The notes beneath the pieces are model-generated. The model searched no databases, was not told where the DNA came from, and saw nothing but the letters and a program-made list of their open reading frames with translations. 64,000 bases of DNA from Hyphomicrobiales bacterium (lineage in GTDB: Bacteria > Pseudomonadota > Alphaproteobacteria > Rhizobiales > Beijerinckiaceae): positions 1-64,000 of the forward strand of contig JAIYDY010000022.1 of NCBI GenBank assembly GCA_027487245.1. The letters run 5' to 3'. A program made the position numbers and the translations under genes. Positions 17,862 through 26,527 of the stretch are shown here, piece by piece. How positions within the stretch are numbered: the stretch's first letter is position 1; each line of letters begins with the position of its first letter.

Positions 17862-18806
17862 TCATCCCCGCGCCAGTTCCACGGCGAGGCGGGCGGCCAG
17901 CCTCGCATTGTTCCTGATCAGCGCGATGTTCGTTGCGAGGCTCCGGCCTGAGGTCAACTCCAGCATGCGGCCCAGCAGGTAGGGCGTGACGGCCTTGGCC
18001 GAAACGCCGGCCGCATCGGCATCGGCCAGCGCCTGCCCGACAAGGCGGGCGATCTCCGGCGCGGCAATCTCGTGCTCGGCCGGAACCGGATTGCAGACCA
18101 GCGTCCCGCCCCCAAGGCCGAGTTCCTGGCGGGTGCGCAGCATGGCCGCGATCTGGCCGGGATGATCGAGGCGGATCGGCGTGGCGATGGCGCTGTCGCG
18201 GCTCCAGAAGGCGGGCAGGTGATCGCAGCCATAGCCGATCACCGGCACGCCAAGTGTCTCCAGCATCTCGAAGGTCTTGGGCAGATCGAGAATGGCCTTG
18301 GCCCCGGCGCAGACCACCGTGACCGGCGTCCGTGCCAGTTCCTGAAGATCGGCGGAGACATCGAAGGTGTTCTCGGCATGGCGATGAACCCCGCCGATGC
18401 CGCCTGTGGCGAACACGGCGATGCCGGCCAGATGCGCGGCAATCATGGTGGCCGCCACTGTGGTCGAGCCCGGCAGGCCGGCTGCGACCGCGTGGGCCAA
18501 GTCAGCTCGCGAGAGCTTGAGCACACCGCTGGCCTGCCCGAGCCAGTCCATCTGCGCATCGGAGAGGCCGATGCGGATGCGCCCCTCGATCACGGCGATC
18601 GTGGCCGGCACGGCCCCCTCGGCCCTGACATCGGCCTCGACCGCGCGCGCGGTCTCGACGTTGGCCGGCCAGGGCATGCCATGGGTGATGATGGTCGATT
18701 CCAGCGCCACCACCGGCTGGCCGGCTTCCAGCGCGGCGGACACTTCGGGCGAGAAGGCGCAGAGCGGGTGGCCCGGCAACCGGCCTTGATGGGACGTGCT
18801 GGTCAT
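17862..18806 (-). CDS. psuG: Pseudouridine-5'-phosphate glycosidase
   Basis: Cleaves the C-glycosidic bond of pseudouridine 5'-phosphate to uracil and ribose 5-phosphate in nucleoside salvage from RNA turnover; cytoplasmic. The 314 residues fit the family. Recognisable stretches are VALESTIITHGMPWP (catalytic Glu), SGVLKLSRADLAHA, GSTTVAATM, FATGGIGGVHR and CAGAKAILDLPKTFE. The start overlaps the psuK stop by 4 bp (ATGA), so both are made together. Confidence 0.95.
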   Translation of the reverse strand: MTSTSHQGRLPGHPLCAFSPEVSAALEAGQPVVALESTIITHGMPWPANVETARAVEADVRAEGAVPATIAVIEGRIRIGLSDAQMDWLGQASGVLKLSRADLAHAVAAGLPGSTTVAATMIAAHLAGIAVFATGGIGGVHRHAENTFDVSADLQELARTPVTVVCAGAKAILDLPKTFEMLETLGVPVIGYGCDHLPAFWSRDSAIATPIRLDHPGQIAAMLRTRQELGLGGGTLVCNPVPAEHEIAAPEIARLVGQALADADAAGVSAKAVTPYLLGRMLELTSGRSLATNIALIRNNARLAARLAVELARG

Positions 18807-19789
18807 GGCCTCGGACCTTCTGCAGATGGGAGCAATGGCGGCCCGGAAGTCTCGCCGGATAGAAAGGCATCGACGAGGGCGGGCGACAGCGTGTCATCGA
18901 CACTGAGCGGCGATGCCACGGTCCGCGCTGCAATGATCGTCCCGAAACGGACGGCTCCGGCCAAGGCCAGCCCGTGGCCGAGTGCCAGCAACGTGGCAGC
19001 GATCATGGCGTCGCCTGCTCCCGTAACATCGACCACCGCGGTGGGCGCTGCCGCAACGTGCACCGGACCGGCGCCATCGTCGGCAATGCAGCCATCGGCC
19101 CCCAGCGTCAGCACCACGGCGGCGGCACCGCGCGCCCGCAGGGCAGCCGCCAACGCCGCTGGCTCGCCGGACGCAGCCTTCGCATCACCCTGCCCACCCA
19201 GCAGCGCAGTGGCTTCATCGCGGTTGAGGAACAGGCACGCCACGCCTGTCAGATCGAGGGGCAAGCGCATGGCCTTGGGGACCGAAATCACGTCGAGCGC
19301 CAGCTTGATGCCACTCTCGCGCGCCTGCGTGGCAAGGCTCGCCAGAACTTCGGCAGGAGCGTTGCAATCGGCAAACAGCCAGTCGGCATTGCGCGCTGAT
19401 GCTATGGCCTCGTCGACAAGCGGGCCATAGATGCGGTCAAGGATGGCCATGTCGGCGGCAGCGACATGCAGGCTGCCATCAGGCTGGAGCAGCGCGATGT
19501 ACTCGGCCGTTGCTGCACCCTTGACCGTGCGCACGGAGCCAACATCCACGCCGAGCGCCGCCAGATGATCGACCAGCGCAGAACCGGCCGGATCATCGCC
19601 GACGCATGAAGCGAAGCGCACCTCGGCGCCGAGGCGGGCGAGGTTTTCCGCCACATTGCGGGCCACACCCCCAAAGCCCAGCGTGCCGCGCGCCGGGTTC
19701 GACGTGCCAGGCCTGATGGGCTGGAAAGCCTGGAGCTTGCGGTCGATCACCGCTCCGCCAAGACACAGGATGCGCGGCCGCCGCCTCAT
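18803..19789 (-). CDS. psuK: Pseudouridine kinase (PfkB family)
   Basis: Ribokinase-family sugar kinase, here paired with psuG and so most likely phosphorylating pseudouridine. The 328 residues have the PfkB N-terminal Gly-rich motif (LGFGGVARNVAENLARLGAEV) and the C-terminal signature with catalytic Asp (VVDVTGAGDAMIAA). First gene of the psuK-psuG operon. No dedicated pseudouridine transporter is adjacent. Confidence 0.9.
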   Translation of the reverse strand: MRRRPRILCLGGAVIDRKLQAFQPIRPGTSNPARGTLGFGGVARNVAENLARLGAEVRFASCVGDDPAGSALVDHLAALGVDVGSVRTVKGAATAEYIALLQPDGSLHVAAADMAILDRIYGPLVDEAIASARNADWLFADCNAPAEVLASLATQARESGIKLALDVISVPKAMRLPLDLTGVACLFLNRDEATALLGGQGDAKAASGEPAALAAALRARGAAAVVLTLGADGCIADDGAGPVHVAAAPTAVVDVTGAGDAMIAATLLALGHGLALAGAVRFGTIIAARTVASPLSVDDTLSPALVDAFLSGETSGPPLLPSAEGPRP

Positions 19790-19934
19790 CGGGCGCTCGC
19801 GTCAGGCAAAGACCGGTTCGGGGCAAGGGCTGGTGCCATGCGGCCATCCTGCAGGGGCGATCTTGCGCTGATACGGGCTTCAGCCGATGCGTGCAACTGC
19901 ACCGGGGCCCGGTTGATGCCTGCCCTGTCCACAG

Positions 19935-19963
19935 CGTCATCCCGGCGCGAGGCCTGGATGACG
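19935..19963. repeat. Imperfect intergenic palindrome CGTCATCC...GGATGACG
   Basis: Outer arms CGTCATCC (19935-19942) and GGATGACG (19956-19963) are perfect complements; the interior (CGGCGCGAGGCCT) is imperfect. It is related to the ATCCCGGCC family at 4458 and 11155. Confidence 0.65.
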
Positions 19964-20029
19964 GCGAGATGGCGGGATAGCGGTCAATCCGCGCTTTGCT
20001 GCCAGAACGGGCTTGACGCGCCTGTCACA

Positions 20030-20051
20030 CCGTCATTGAACTGTCATTCAG
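20030..20051 (+). promoter_or_regulatory. Pho box upstream of the candidate AEP transporter
   Basis: Two 11-bp direct units, CCGTCATTGAA (20030-20040) and CTGTCATTCAG (20041-20051). The CTGTCAT-N4-CTGTCAT spacing is that of PhoB sites; one mismatch in the first heptamer. A further CTGTCAC lies just upstream but out of phase. The box ends 45 bp before the ATG at 20097, similar to the spacing at the other two Pho boxes here. PhoB itself is not encoded in the window. Confidence 0.65.
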
Positions 20052-20096
20052 GGGCTCTAGCACAACGGGCCAAGCTTTCAGTTCAGGGAGTCTGCC

Positions 20097-21104
20097 ATGA
20101 CCAGCCTAACGCCACGCGTGTCCCGCCGCCTCGTTCTGGGCGGTCTTGCCGGCTCTGCCGCGCTGGCTTCGCCGGGCTTGCTCAGGGCGCAGGCCAAGCC
20201 GGTCGTGGTCTACACTGCCTTCGTGGAATCGGTGAATGCCATCGCACCGGTGTTCAAGGCCAAGACCGGGCTCGACCTCCAGATCGTGGCCGCGGGCTCA
20301 GGCGAACTGGTTCGCCGTGTCAGGGCCGAAAGCCAGCGCCCGCTCGGCGACTGTCTGATTTCCGTCGGCGGCGAGGGTATCGATGCCGCCAAGGAGCTGT
20401 TCACGCCCTATGTCACCAAGGACGATGCGGCGATCCGTGCCGATCTCAAGGTCAGCCCAGCCTGGGTGCCCTTTTCCGTGACGCTGGCCGGCGTGCTCGC
20501 AGTCAACACGCGTCTGGTGCCAGAAGCGGAGATCCCGTCCACCTGGGCCGATCTGGCCGACCCGAAGTGGAAGGGCAAGATCGCTTTTGCCGGGTCTGAC
20601 AAGTCCGGCTCCGCCCTGATCCAGATGCTCCAGATCATCTACACGGCCGGCGACACCGAAAAGGGCTGGGAACTGTTCGGCAAGATGTTCGACAATTTCG
20701 TGGTGACGGGCAGTTCCGGTGCGGTGTCGCGCGGCGCGGCGCAGGGCGAATATGCCATCGGCATCACGCTTGAGGACAACGCCACGCGCTTCATCGAGGG
20801 CGGCTCACCGCTGAAGATCATCTATCCGAAGGAAGGCATCTCGTTTGCGGCCGATGCGATGACGCTGGTGGCCAACGGCCCCAACCCGGACGGCGCAAAG
20901 GCCCTGCTCGATTTCATCGTCTCGACCGAGGGGCAAACGATCATCGTCGAGAAGTTCGGGCGCCGCCCGATCCGCAATGACGTTCCGGGGCCAAAGGGCG
21001 CGCTCTCCGTGACGGATCTTCCGGTGAAGAACCCGCCGGTGGCTTGGAGCAATGCCAACAGCAAGCCCTTCCTTGACCGCTACCTGCGTCTGGCCCGCCG
21101 CTGA
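20097..21104 (+). CDS. ABC transporter substrate-binding protein, Fe(III)-type fold, candidate 2-aminoethylphosphonate binder
   Basis: Periplasmic binding protein of the FbpA/PhnS/AepX-like cluster. The 335 residues have a twin-arginine signal (RVSRRLVLGGLAG...LLRAQ) and mature start KPVVVYTAFVESVNAIAPVFK. C-terminal features are IIYPKEGISFAADAM and ALLDFIVSTEGQ. The adjacent Tyr-Tyr pair used for iron in FbpA proteins is absent, which argues against ferric uptake. The Pho box upstream, the fused permease typical of PhnU2/AepW systems and the AEP-degrading pair at 607-2551 suggest AEP or another phosphorus compound as ligand. Operon with the next two genes. Confidence 0.8.
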   Translation: MTSLTPRVSRRLVLGGLAGSAALASPGLLRAQAKPVVVYTAFVESVNAIAPVFKAKTGLDLQIVAAGSGELVRRVRAESQRPLGDCLISVGGEGIDAAKELFTPYVTKDDAAIRADLKVSPAWVPFSVTLAGVLAVNTRLVPEAEIPSTWADLADPKWKGKIAFAGSDKSGSALIQMLQIIYTAGDTEKGWELFGKMFDNFVVTGSSGAVSRGAAQGEYAIGITLEDNATRFIEGGSPLKIIYPKEGISFAADAMTLVANGPNPDGAKALLDFIVSTEGQTIIVEKFGRRPIRNDVPGPKGALSVTDLPVKNPPVAWSNANSKPFLDRYLRLARR

Positions 21105-21115
21105 CGGCATCGGGC

Positions 21116-22237
21116 ATGGCCACATCGGTTGATGGGGGCATCAGCGCGGCGGGCGCCCAAGGCCCGCATGTGCGGATTTCCGGCCTGACCAAGCGTTTTG
21201 AGGCCTTCCAGGCGCTGGGCGGGATCGATCTCGACATCGCGCGCGGCGAGTTGATGACGCTGCTCGGCCCGTCCGGATGCGGCAAGACTACCTTGCTGCG
21301 CACCGTGGCCGGCTTTTTGCGCCATGACGGGGGCAGCATCAGCGTCGGCGGCCGGGTGATCGACGATCTTGCGCCCCACAAGCGCAATTTCGGCATGGTC
21401 TTCCAGAGCTATGCGATTTTCCCGCACCTGTCGGTGAAGGATAACGTCGCCTATGGCCTGAAGGCGCGCGGGGTCGGCGGCAAGGAACTGACCAGCCGCG
21501 TGATGGAGGCTCTGGCCAGCGTCAAGCTCGAGGCGCTGGCGGAGCGTTTTCCAGATGCCATGTCCGGCGGGCAGAAGCAGCGCGTCGGGCTGGCCCGGGC
21601 CATGGTGATCAAGCCCGAACTGCTGCTGATGGACGAGCCCCTGTCCAACCTCGACGCCAAGCTGCGCATCGAGATGCGGCAGGAAATCCGCCTGATGCAG
21701 AAGCAGCTTGGCATCACCACGCTCTATGTCACGCATGACCAGGAAGAGGCGATGGCCATCTCGGACCGCGTGGCCGTGATGGATCGCGGCACCTTGCAGC
21801 AGGTCGCCGCACCGGAAGCCATCTACGACAACCCGGTCAACGCCTTCGTCACCGACTTCATCGGCGGCTGCAACTGGTTCGACGGTCAGATCATCGCGCT
21901 GGGTGCCGGGCTCGGGCTGGCGCTGGCCGGCGAAGCACCGGTCCCGCTGGCGGCAACATCCCGGCTGACACCGGGCCAGATGGTCAGGCTGGCCATGCGC
22001 ACCGAGGATTTCACGCTGGTGGGCGGCCCGGACTGCGCCATCTCCGGCACGGTGCTGATCCGCTCCTATCTCGGCCAGCGCACGCGGCTCAGGCTGCGCC
22101 ATGCGGCGGGCAGCGAATTCGATGTGGATCTGCCCAGCGCCCCCGGCCTGCCGGGCGAGGGAGACGTGGCGCATCTCGGTTTCCTGCCCGGCCGCACGCG
22201 CCTGTTCGCGGCGGATGATGGCCGGCGTCTGGTCTGA
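21116..22237 (+). CDS. ABC transporter ATP-binding protein (PotA/FbpC/PhnT family)
   Basis: Energises the importer made with the genes before and after it. 373 residues: Walker A LLGPSGCGKTT, Q-loop VFQSYAIFPH, signature MSGGQKQRVGLARA, Walker B LLLMDEPLSNLD, switch His YVTHDQEEA. A C-terminal TOBE-type domain follows (about 280-370). It starts 11 bp after the binding-protein stop. Substrate follows that of the binding protein: probably AEP or a related phosphonate, less likely iron or polyamine. Confidence 0.9.
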   Translation: MATSVDGGISAAGAQGPHVRISGLTKRFEAFQALGGIDLDIARGELMTLLGPSGCGKTTLLRTVAGFLRHDGGSISVGGRVIDDLAPHKRNFGMVFQSYAIFPHLSVKDNVAYGLKARGVGGKELTSRVMEALASVKLEALAERFPDAMSGGQKQRVGLARAMVIKPELLLMDEPLSNLDAKLRIEMRQEIRLMQKQLGITTLYVTHDQEEAMAISDRVAVMDRGTLQQVAAPEAIYDNPVNAFVTDFIGGCNWFDGQIIALGAGLGLALAGEAPVPLAATSRLTPGQMVRLAMRTEDFTLVGGPDCAISGTVLIRSYLGQRTRLRLRHAAGSEFDVDLPSAPGLPGEGDVAHLGFLPGRTRLFAADDGRRLV

Positions 22238-22246
22238 GGTGCCGGC

Positions 22247-23956
22247 ATGACGCTCGCCGCGCTCCCGCGAAAAAGCCATGCCGAACGGGCCTGGCATGCA
22301 CTCCGCACCGATCCGTGGACGCTGGTGGCGCTGGCGGCGCTGGCCTTCCTGGTGGTGTTTGTGGTCCTGCCGCTGTTCGAGCTGCTGCGGCAAAGCGTGA
22401 TTGGCCAGGAAAGCGGCCGCTTCGGGCTGGAGAACTTCGTCACCTTCTTCGAGTCGCGCTACTTCCGGCGTGCACTGGGCAACAGCTTTCTGGTCGCGAC
22501 ACTGGGCACGGTGCTGGCGCTGCTGATCGGACTGCCGCTGGCCTTCGTGTTCGCGCGCTATGATTTCCCCGCCAAGCGCTGGATCGAGGTGGCGATCCTG
22601 ATGTCGATGCTGTCGCCGCCCTTCGTCGGGGCCTATGCCTGGATCCTGATGTTCGGGCGCTCTGGCCTTGTGACCGAGGCCGGCCGCAGCATCGGGCTGG
22701 AACTGCCCACCATCTACGGGCCGGTCGGCATCGCGATTGCCAGCGCCTTCGGCCTCTATCCGCTGGTCTTCCTGGTGGTGCGCGGCGCGCTCAGCCGCGT
22801 CAGCGCCACGATCGAGGAGGCTGCCGCCAGTCTCGGGCGTTCACCCATCTACGTGATCTGGAGCGTGACCCTGCCGCTGGTGATGCCTGCTGTGGTGACC
22901 AGCGCCTTGCTCGTCTTTCTCGGCATCATTTCGGATTTCGGCACGCCGGCGATCCTTGGCGAAGGGGAGCGTTACCCGGTGCTCGCCACCCTCGCCTTCT
23001 CCCTCTACCTCTCCGAGATCGGGGCCGAGACCGGGATGGCCGCGACGACCAGCATGATCCTGGTGGGGCTCGCGCTGGCGCTCGTGCTGGTGGCCCGCTT
23101 CCTGGCGACACGGCGGCTGGTGGCCAATGATGGCGCGTCGAGCCGCAGCCCCGAGCCCCTGCCGGCGCGGACGGCCTGGATGATGGCGGCAGGCGTGGCC
23201 GCGCTGGTGCTGATCGCCAACATGCCGCTGTTCGTGGTGGTGATCTCGTCGTTCCTGGAGGTGCGCGGGGTGGTGTTTCAGCCGGCGCTGACATTCGACA
23301 ACTACACCAAGGCGTTCGGTGCGCTGGGCAACGCGCTGACCAACAGCCTGATCTATGCCAGCGTGGCGCTGGCGCTGACCATCGTGGCCGGCACGGCGCT
23401 GGGCTATTTTGTCAGTCGCCGGAGCGGGCCTCTGGCGCGCATGCTCGACCTTCTGATCATGATCCCCTACGTGGTCCCCGGAACGGTGCTCGGGATTGGC
23501 TACGCGCAGGTGTTCAACGGCCCGCCGCTGTTCCTCACGGGGACGGCCAGCATCATCGCCATGGTCTATTTCGTGCGCAAGCTGCCCTACATGATGCGGG
23601 CCTCGTCCTCGATCGTCTACCAGATCGACCGCAATCTCGAAGAGGCCTCGCTCAATCTCGGCGTGCCGCCCGGGCAAGGCTTCTTCCGCATCATGGTGCC
23701 GCTGATGCGCCCCGGCGTTCTGGCCGGTGCCAGCATTGCCTGGGTCGAGATCTTCAACGAATTATCCGCCTCGATCGTGCTCTACACCGGGGCTACGCGC
23801 ACGTTGCCGATCGCCGCCTACCAGCAATCGCTGGGCGGCGATGTCGGCATGGCGGCGGCCTATGCCACGATGCTGATCGTGGTCACGGCTGCGGCGCTTA
23901 CCTTGTTCATGCTGGCCAGCCGCGGCCAGAAGGACAAGGGACTGGGGTTGCTGTGA
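22247..23956 (+). CDS. ABC transporter permease, two permease domains fused
   Basis: 569-residue inner-membrane protein made of two BinPDT domains in tandem (about residues 60-285 and 345-560), giving some 12 membrane segments, so it can form the channel without a second permease. The EAA loops are EEAAASLGRSPIYVIW in the first half and EEASLNLGVPPGQGFF in the second. Fusion and length match the PhnU2/AepW and FbpB-type permeases. It begins 9 bp after the ATPase stop and ends the operon. Confidence 0.9.
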   Translation: MTLAALPRKSHAERAWHALRTDPWTLVALAALAFLVVFVVLPLFELLRQSVIGQESGRFGLENFVTFFESRYFRRALGNSFLVATLGTVLALLIGLPLAFVFARYDFPAKRWIEVAILMSMLSPPFVGAYAWILMFGRSGLVTEAGRSIGLELPTIYGPVGIAIASAFGLYPLVFLVVRGALSRVSATIEEAAASLGRSPIYVIWSVTLPLVMPAVVTSALLVFLGIISDFGTPAILGEGERYPVLATLAFSLYLSEIGAETGMAATTSMILVGLALALVLVARFLATRRLVANDGASSRSPEPLPARTAWMMAAGVAALVLIANMPLFVVVISSFLEVRGVVFQPALTFDNYTKAFGALGNALTNSLIYASVALALTIVAGTALGYFVSRRSGPLARMLDLLIMIPYVVPGTVLGIGYAQVFNGPPLFLTGTASIIAMVYFVRKLPYMMRASSSIVYQIDRNLEEASLNLGVPPGQGFFRIMVPLMRPGVLAGASIAWVEIFNELSASIVLYTGATRTLPIAAYQQSLGGDVGMAAAYATMLIVVTAAALTLFMLASRGQKDKGLGLL

Positions 23957-23959
23957 ACG

Positions 23960-24076
23960 ATGCAGACCGAGCATGAACTGACCGCCTGGCTCTGAGCGAG
24001 GCCGAATTCCAACCTTGTCTCGATCCTGTTCGAGGAACTCGGCCTTACCTATCGCGCATCGGAGTGCCGGTCGTGA
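23960..24076 (+). pseudogene. Glutathione S-transferase N-terminal remnant
   Basis: One frame reads MQTEHELTAWL, stop (23993-23995), then ARPNSNLVSILFEELGLTYRA and a second stop (24074-24076). The part after the first stop resembles the GST_N motif (PNs.kVSIlLEELGLpYe). A premature stop and the early end mean that only a decayed 5' fragment of a GST gene is left. The rest of the gap to 24188 shows nothing recognisable. The match is by eye and short. Confidence 0.5.
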
Positions 24077-24188
24077 TGCGCGCCGTGCAGTGCAGCGCTC
24101 ATCGCGCCGGCAGCATGACGTTATAGCCGGGGCTGGTCATGGCTGCGGTGACAGGGACAGGACGGCCGATCAGGCCACGGGCGGGGCA

Positions 24189-24722
24189 TCATGAGGCAGG
24201 CGCGGCACCGCCACCCTCGATGGCACGGGCGGCCTCCGAGAACGGCAGGGCGAGCAGCGGGGCGAACAGGGCCAAAGCGGCGACGGCCTCGTCGGCATAG
24301 GCATTCTCGGCATCGAGCACATTCATCGTGCCGATCATCCGGCCCATCACGATCACCGGGATGTTGATGCACGAGCCGCAGCCGAGGCTTTCGATCAGGG
24401 CATGGTCGGGGAAGGCCCAGCGGATGTCTGCCATCGTGCGCCCATGCCAGGGCTGAAGGCCCTTGATGACATGGTCGCCCCAAGGCGTCGGGCCCATCGG
24501 CTTGCGCCCGGTCAGGGGATAGGCAACAGGATCGGACGAGTAGATGCGCTCGACCTCGCGGCCGCCCTCGACCACGACCAGGAGGGTGAAAAGCCGGTGG
24601 CCGACAAGCGATTTCACGGCGCTGTCGATGCGGCCATAGAGCGCCTGCGGGCTTGCCGCACGGACCATGACTTCGGTCGAGGCGGCCAGTTCACGGAGGA
24701 TTGCGTCTGCGTTGATGGTCAT
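24189..24722 (-). CDS. GAF-domain protein at the end of the Liv operon
   Basis: 177-residue soluble protein whose residues about 15-160 form a GAF domain (LVVVEGGREVERIYSSDPVAYPL..., CGSCINIPVIVMGRMIGTMNVLD). Its start overlaps the livM stop (ATGA), so it is translated with the transporter. GAF domains bind small ligands; the Cys pair in CGSC recalls, but does not prove, a methionine-sulfoxide-reductase type. Its role with the transporter is unknown; a ligand sensor or accessory enzyme is possible. Confidence 0.75.
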   Translation of the reverse strand: MTINADAILRELAASTEVMVRAASPQALYGRIDSAVKSLVGHRLFTLLVVVEGGREVERIYSSDPVAYPLTGRKPMGPTPWGDHVIKGLQPWHGRTMADIRWAFPDHALIESLGCGSCINIPVIVMGRMIGTMNVLDAENAYADEAVAALALFAPLLALPFSEAARAIEGGGAAPAS

Positions 24723-25648
24723 GATGTTGTGCCTTTCGGGTGGACGGCGACAGGTTTTGGTGCCCGCTGGTTGCGCTCCGGCAGGAGACCGTCAGGCCTC
24801 AGGCGCAGCAGCAGGATCAGGGCAAGCCCGACCATGATTTCGCGTGTGGCAGCAGCCTGCACCGGCGTGACGCCCGGCACGACCTCGGCCATGAAGCGGG
24901 TGAGTTCGAGAAAGCCGATCAGCAGATAGGAGCCGATCAGAGCACCGAGAGGACGGCCCACGCCCCCTGCCGTGACGGCGAGGAACACGTAGATGGTGAT
25001 CAACGGCTGGTAGATTTCGGGCGCGACATAGCTTGTGTAGTGGCCGTAGATCGCACCCGCGAGCGCGGCGATGGCGGCGGCGATGGAGAAGGCCTGCGCT
25101 TTCAGCAGCACGACGGGTTTACCGGCGACGGCGGCGACGACCTGATCCTCGCGCACGGCCCTGAGCGCCCGGCCCCACGGGCTGGAAGCCAGGTGGTTGA
25201 GCAGCAGATGCACGGTGATGGCGAGGCTGGTGACGATGACCAGCATGGTGATGTGATAGTTCGGCCCCCAGGCGCGCGGCACGATCGACGGCACGCCGGC
25301 AATGCCGTCGGTGCCGCCGGTCAGCCAGATCTCGTTGGACGCGACCAGCCGCACCACCTCGGCAAAACCCAGCGTGACAATGGCGAGATAGTCGTCGCGC
25401 AGCCGCAAGGTCGAGATTGTGACGAGGAAGCCGACGCCGAGGCCAACGAGGATGGAGAAGGCGATCCCGAGGGGGATCGGCCAGCCGGCCCATTTGGTCG
25501 TCATCGCCGAGGCGTAGGCCCCGATGGCGAAGAAGCCGACCAGCCCGAGGTTGACGAGCCCGGTCAGGCCCCAGGACAGGGTCAATGACTGGGCCAGCAG
25601 CGCATAGACGCCTGCCACGACCAGAATGAAGATCAGGTAGTTGACCAT
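24719..25648 (-). CDS. livM: Branched-chain amino acid-type ABC permease LivM
   Basis: 309-residue inner-membrane permease with about nine hydrophobic segments. The family motif around GLVNLGLVGFFAIGAYA is near the start, and the cytoplasmic loop SSPWGRALRAVREDQVVAAVAGK is diagnostic. The ATG at 25648 overlaps the livH stop (TGATG); a longer frame upstream is only the shadow of livH. Given the amidase at the operon head, the cargo may be a short amide or urea-like compound rather than leucine. Confidence 0.9.
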   Translation of the reverse strand: MVNYLIFILVVAGVYALLAQSLTLSWGLTGLVNLGLVGFFAIGAYASAMTTKWAGWPIPLGIAFSILVGLGVGFLVTISTLRLRDDYLAIVTLGFAEVVRLVASNEIWLTGGTDGIAGVPSIVPRAWGPNYHITMLVIVTSLAITVHLLLNHLASSPWGRALRAVREDQVVAAVAGKPVVLLKAQAFSIAAAIAALAGAIYGHYTSYVAPEIYQPLITIYVFLAVTAGGVGRPLGALIGSYLLIGFLELTRFMAEVVPGVTPVQAAATREIMVGLALILLLRLRPDGLLPERNQRAPKPVAVHPKGTTS

Positions 25649-26514
25649 CAGCCGGATTTCTCCCCGAACAGGCCCGACGGGCGGATGGTGAGCACGATCA
25701 GGATCACCACAAAACCGATCGCCGTCCGATAATTGGGCGCGAGCAGCAGCACGGTCAGTTCCTCCACCATGCCGATCAGCAATGCGCCGACGACAGCGCC
25801 GGGAATGGAGCCAAGCCCGCCCAGCACGGCCGCGGCAAAGACCGACAGGATGAGCCTGAAGCCGGTGAGCGGATCGGCGGCGGTATCCAGCGCCACCAGC
25901 ATCCCGCCGACGCCGGCCAACCCGCCACCCACGACAACCGTGATGGCCGCGACCGTGGCCGGCTCGACACCCTTCAGGCGGGCCAGTTCGGGGTTGTCCG
26001 CCGTGGCCCGCATGGCGCGGCCCATGCGCGTGAAGTTGAGCGCGACCCAGAGCAGGGCCATCAGCAGCAGGGCGACGGCGAAATTCTCGACCTGCTGGGG
26101 CGAGATGCGCAGATCGCCGAAGCGGATGTCGCGCATCAGCGGCACGTTGAAGCCGCGCGGATCGTTGCCGAAGCCGAAGCGGACCATGTTTTCCAGCACG
26201 ATGCCGACGGCCAGCGAGCAGATGGCCATCATCAGCGCCCCGCTCTTCTCCAGCGGGCGAACGGCCAGCCACTCCGCCGCCACCGCCGCGATGCCGGCGC
26301 CGAGGAAAGCGAGCGCGAAGCTCGCCTCCAGAGGCCAGCCCAGACGGACATTGGCATACCAGCCGGCATAGGCCCCGATCGTGGCCAGCGAACCGATGGC
26401 AAAGTTCGGGTAGCGGAGCACGGCGAAGATCGCCGTGAAGCCGATGGCCGGGACCGCAAGGATGGTCCCGGACACGAGCCCGTTGAGCAGGGCCTGGACG
26501 ATGGATGAGAGCAT
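25648..26514 (-). CDS. livH: Branched-chain amino acid-type ABC permease LivH
   Basis: 288-residue permease, first of the LivHM pair. Recognisable parts: NGLVSGTILAVPAIGFTAIFAVLRYPNF at the N-terminus and the loop RMGRAMRATADNPELARLKGV. It begins 14 bp after the binding-protein stop and overlaps livM by one base. Inner membrane. Confidence 0.9.
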   Translation of the reverse strand: MLSSIVQALLNGLVSGTILAVPAIGFTAIFAVLRYPNFAIGSLATIGAYAGWYANVRLGWPLEASFALAFLGAGIAAVAAEWLAVRPLEKSGALMMAICSLAVGIVLENMVRFGFGNDPRGFNVPLMRDIRFGDLRISPQQVENFAVALLLMALLWVALNFTRMGRAMRATADNPELARLKGVEPATVAAITVVVGGGLAGVGGMLVALDTAADPLTGFRLILSVFAAAVLGGLGSIPGAVVGALLIGMVEELTVLLLAPNYRTAIGFVVILIVLTIRPSGLFGEKSG

Positions 26515-26527
26515 TGCCGATGCGCGA

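Larger units (their letters stand above)
19790..20096. other. Non-coding region between psuK and the Pho-box transporter
   Basis: 307 bp between the divergent psuK and the substrate-binding gene at 20097. No convincing gene is seen. It holds a palindromic repeat (19935-19963) and a Pho box (20030-20051), and must contain both promoters. Confidence 0.7.

Noticed and set aside
20097-23956. Ferric iron importer
   Set aside because: Binding protein lacks the Tyr-Tyr pair and the promoter carries a Pho box; kept only as an alternative.
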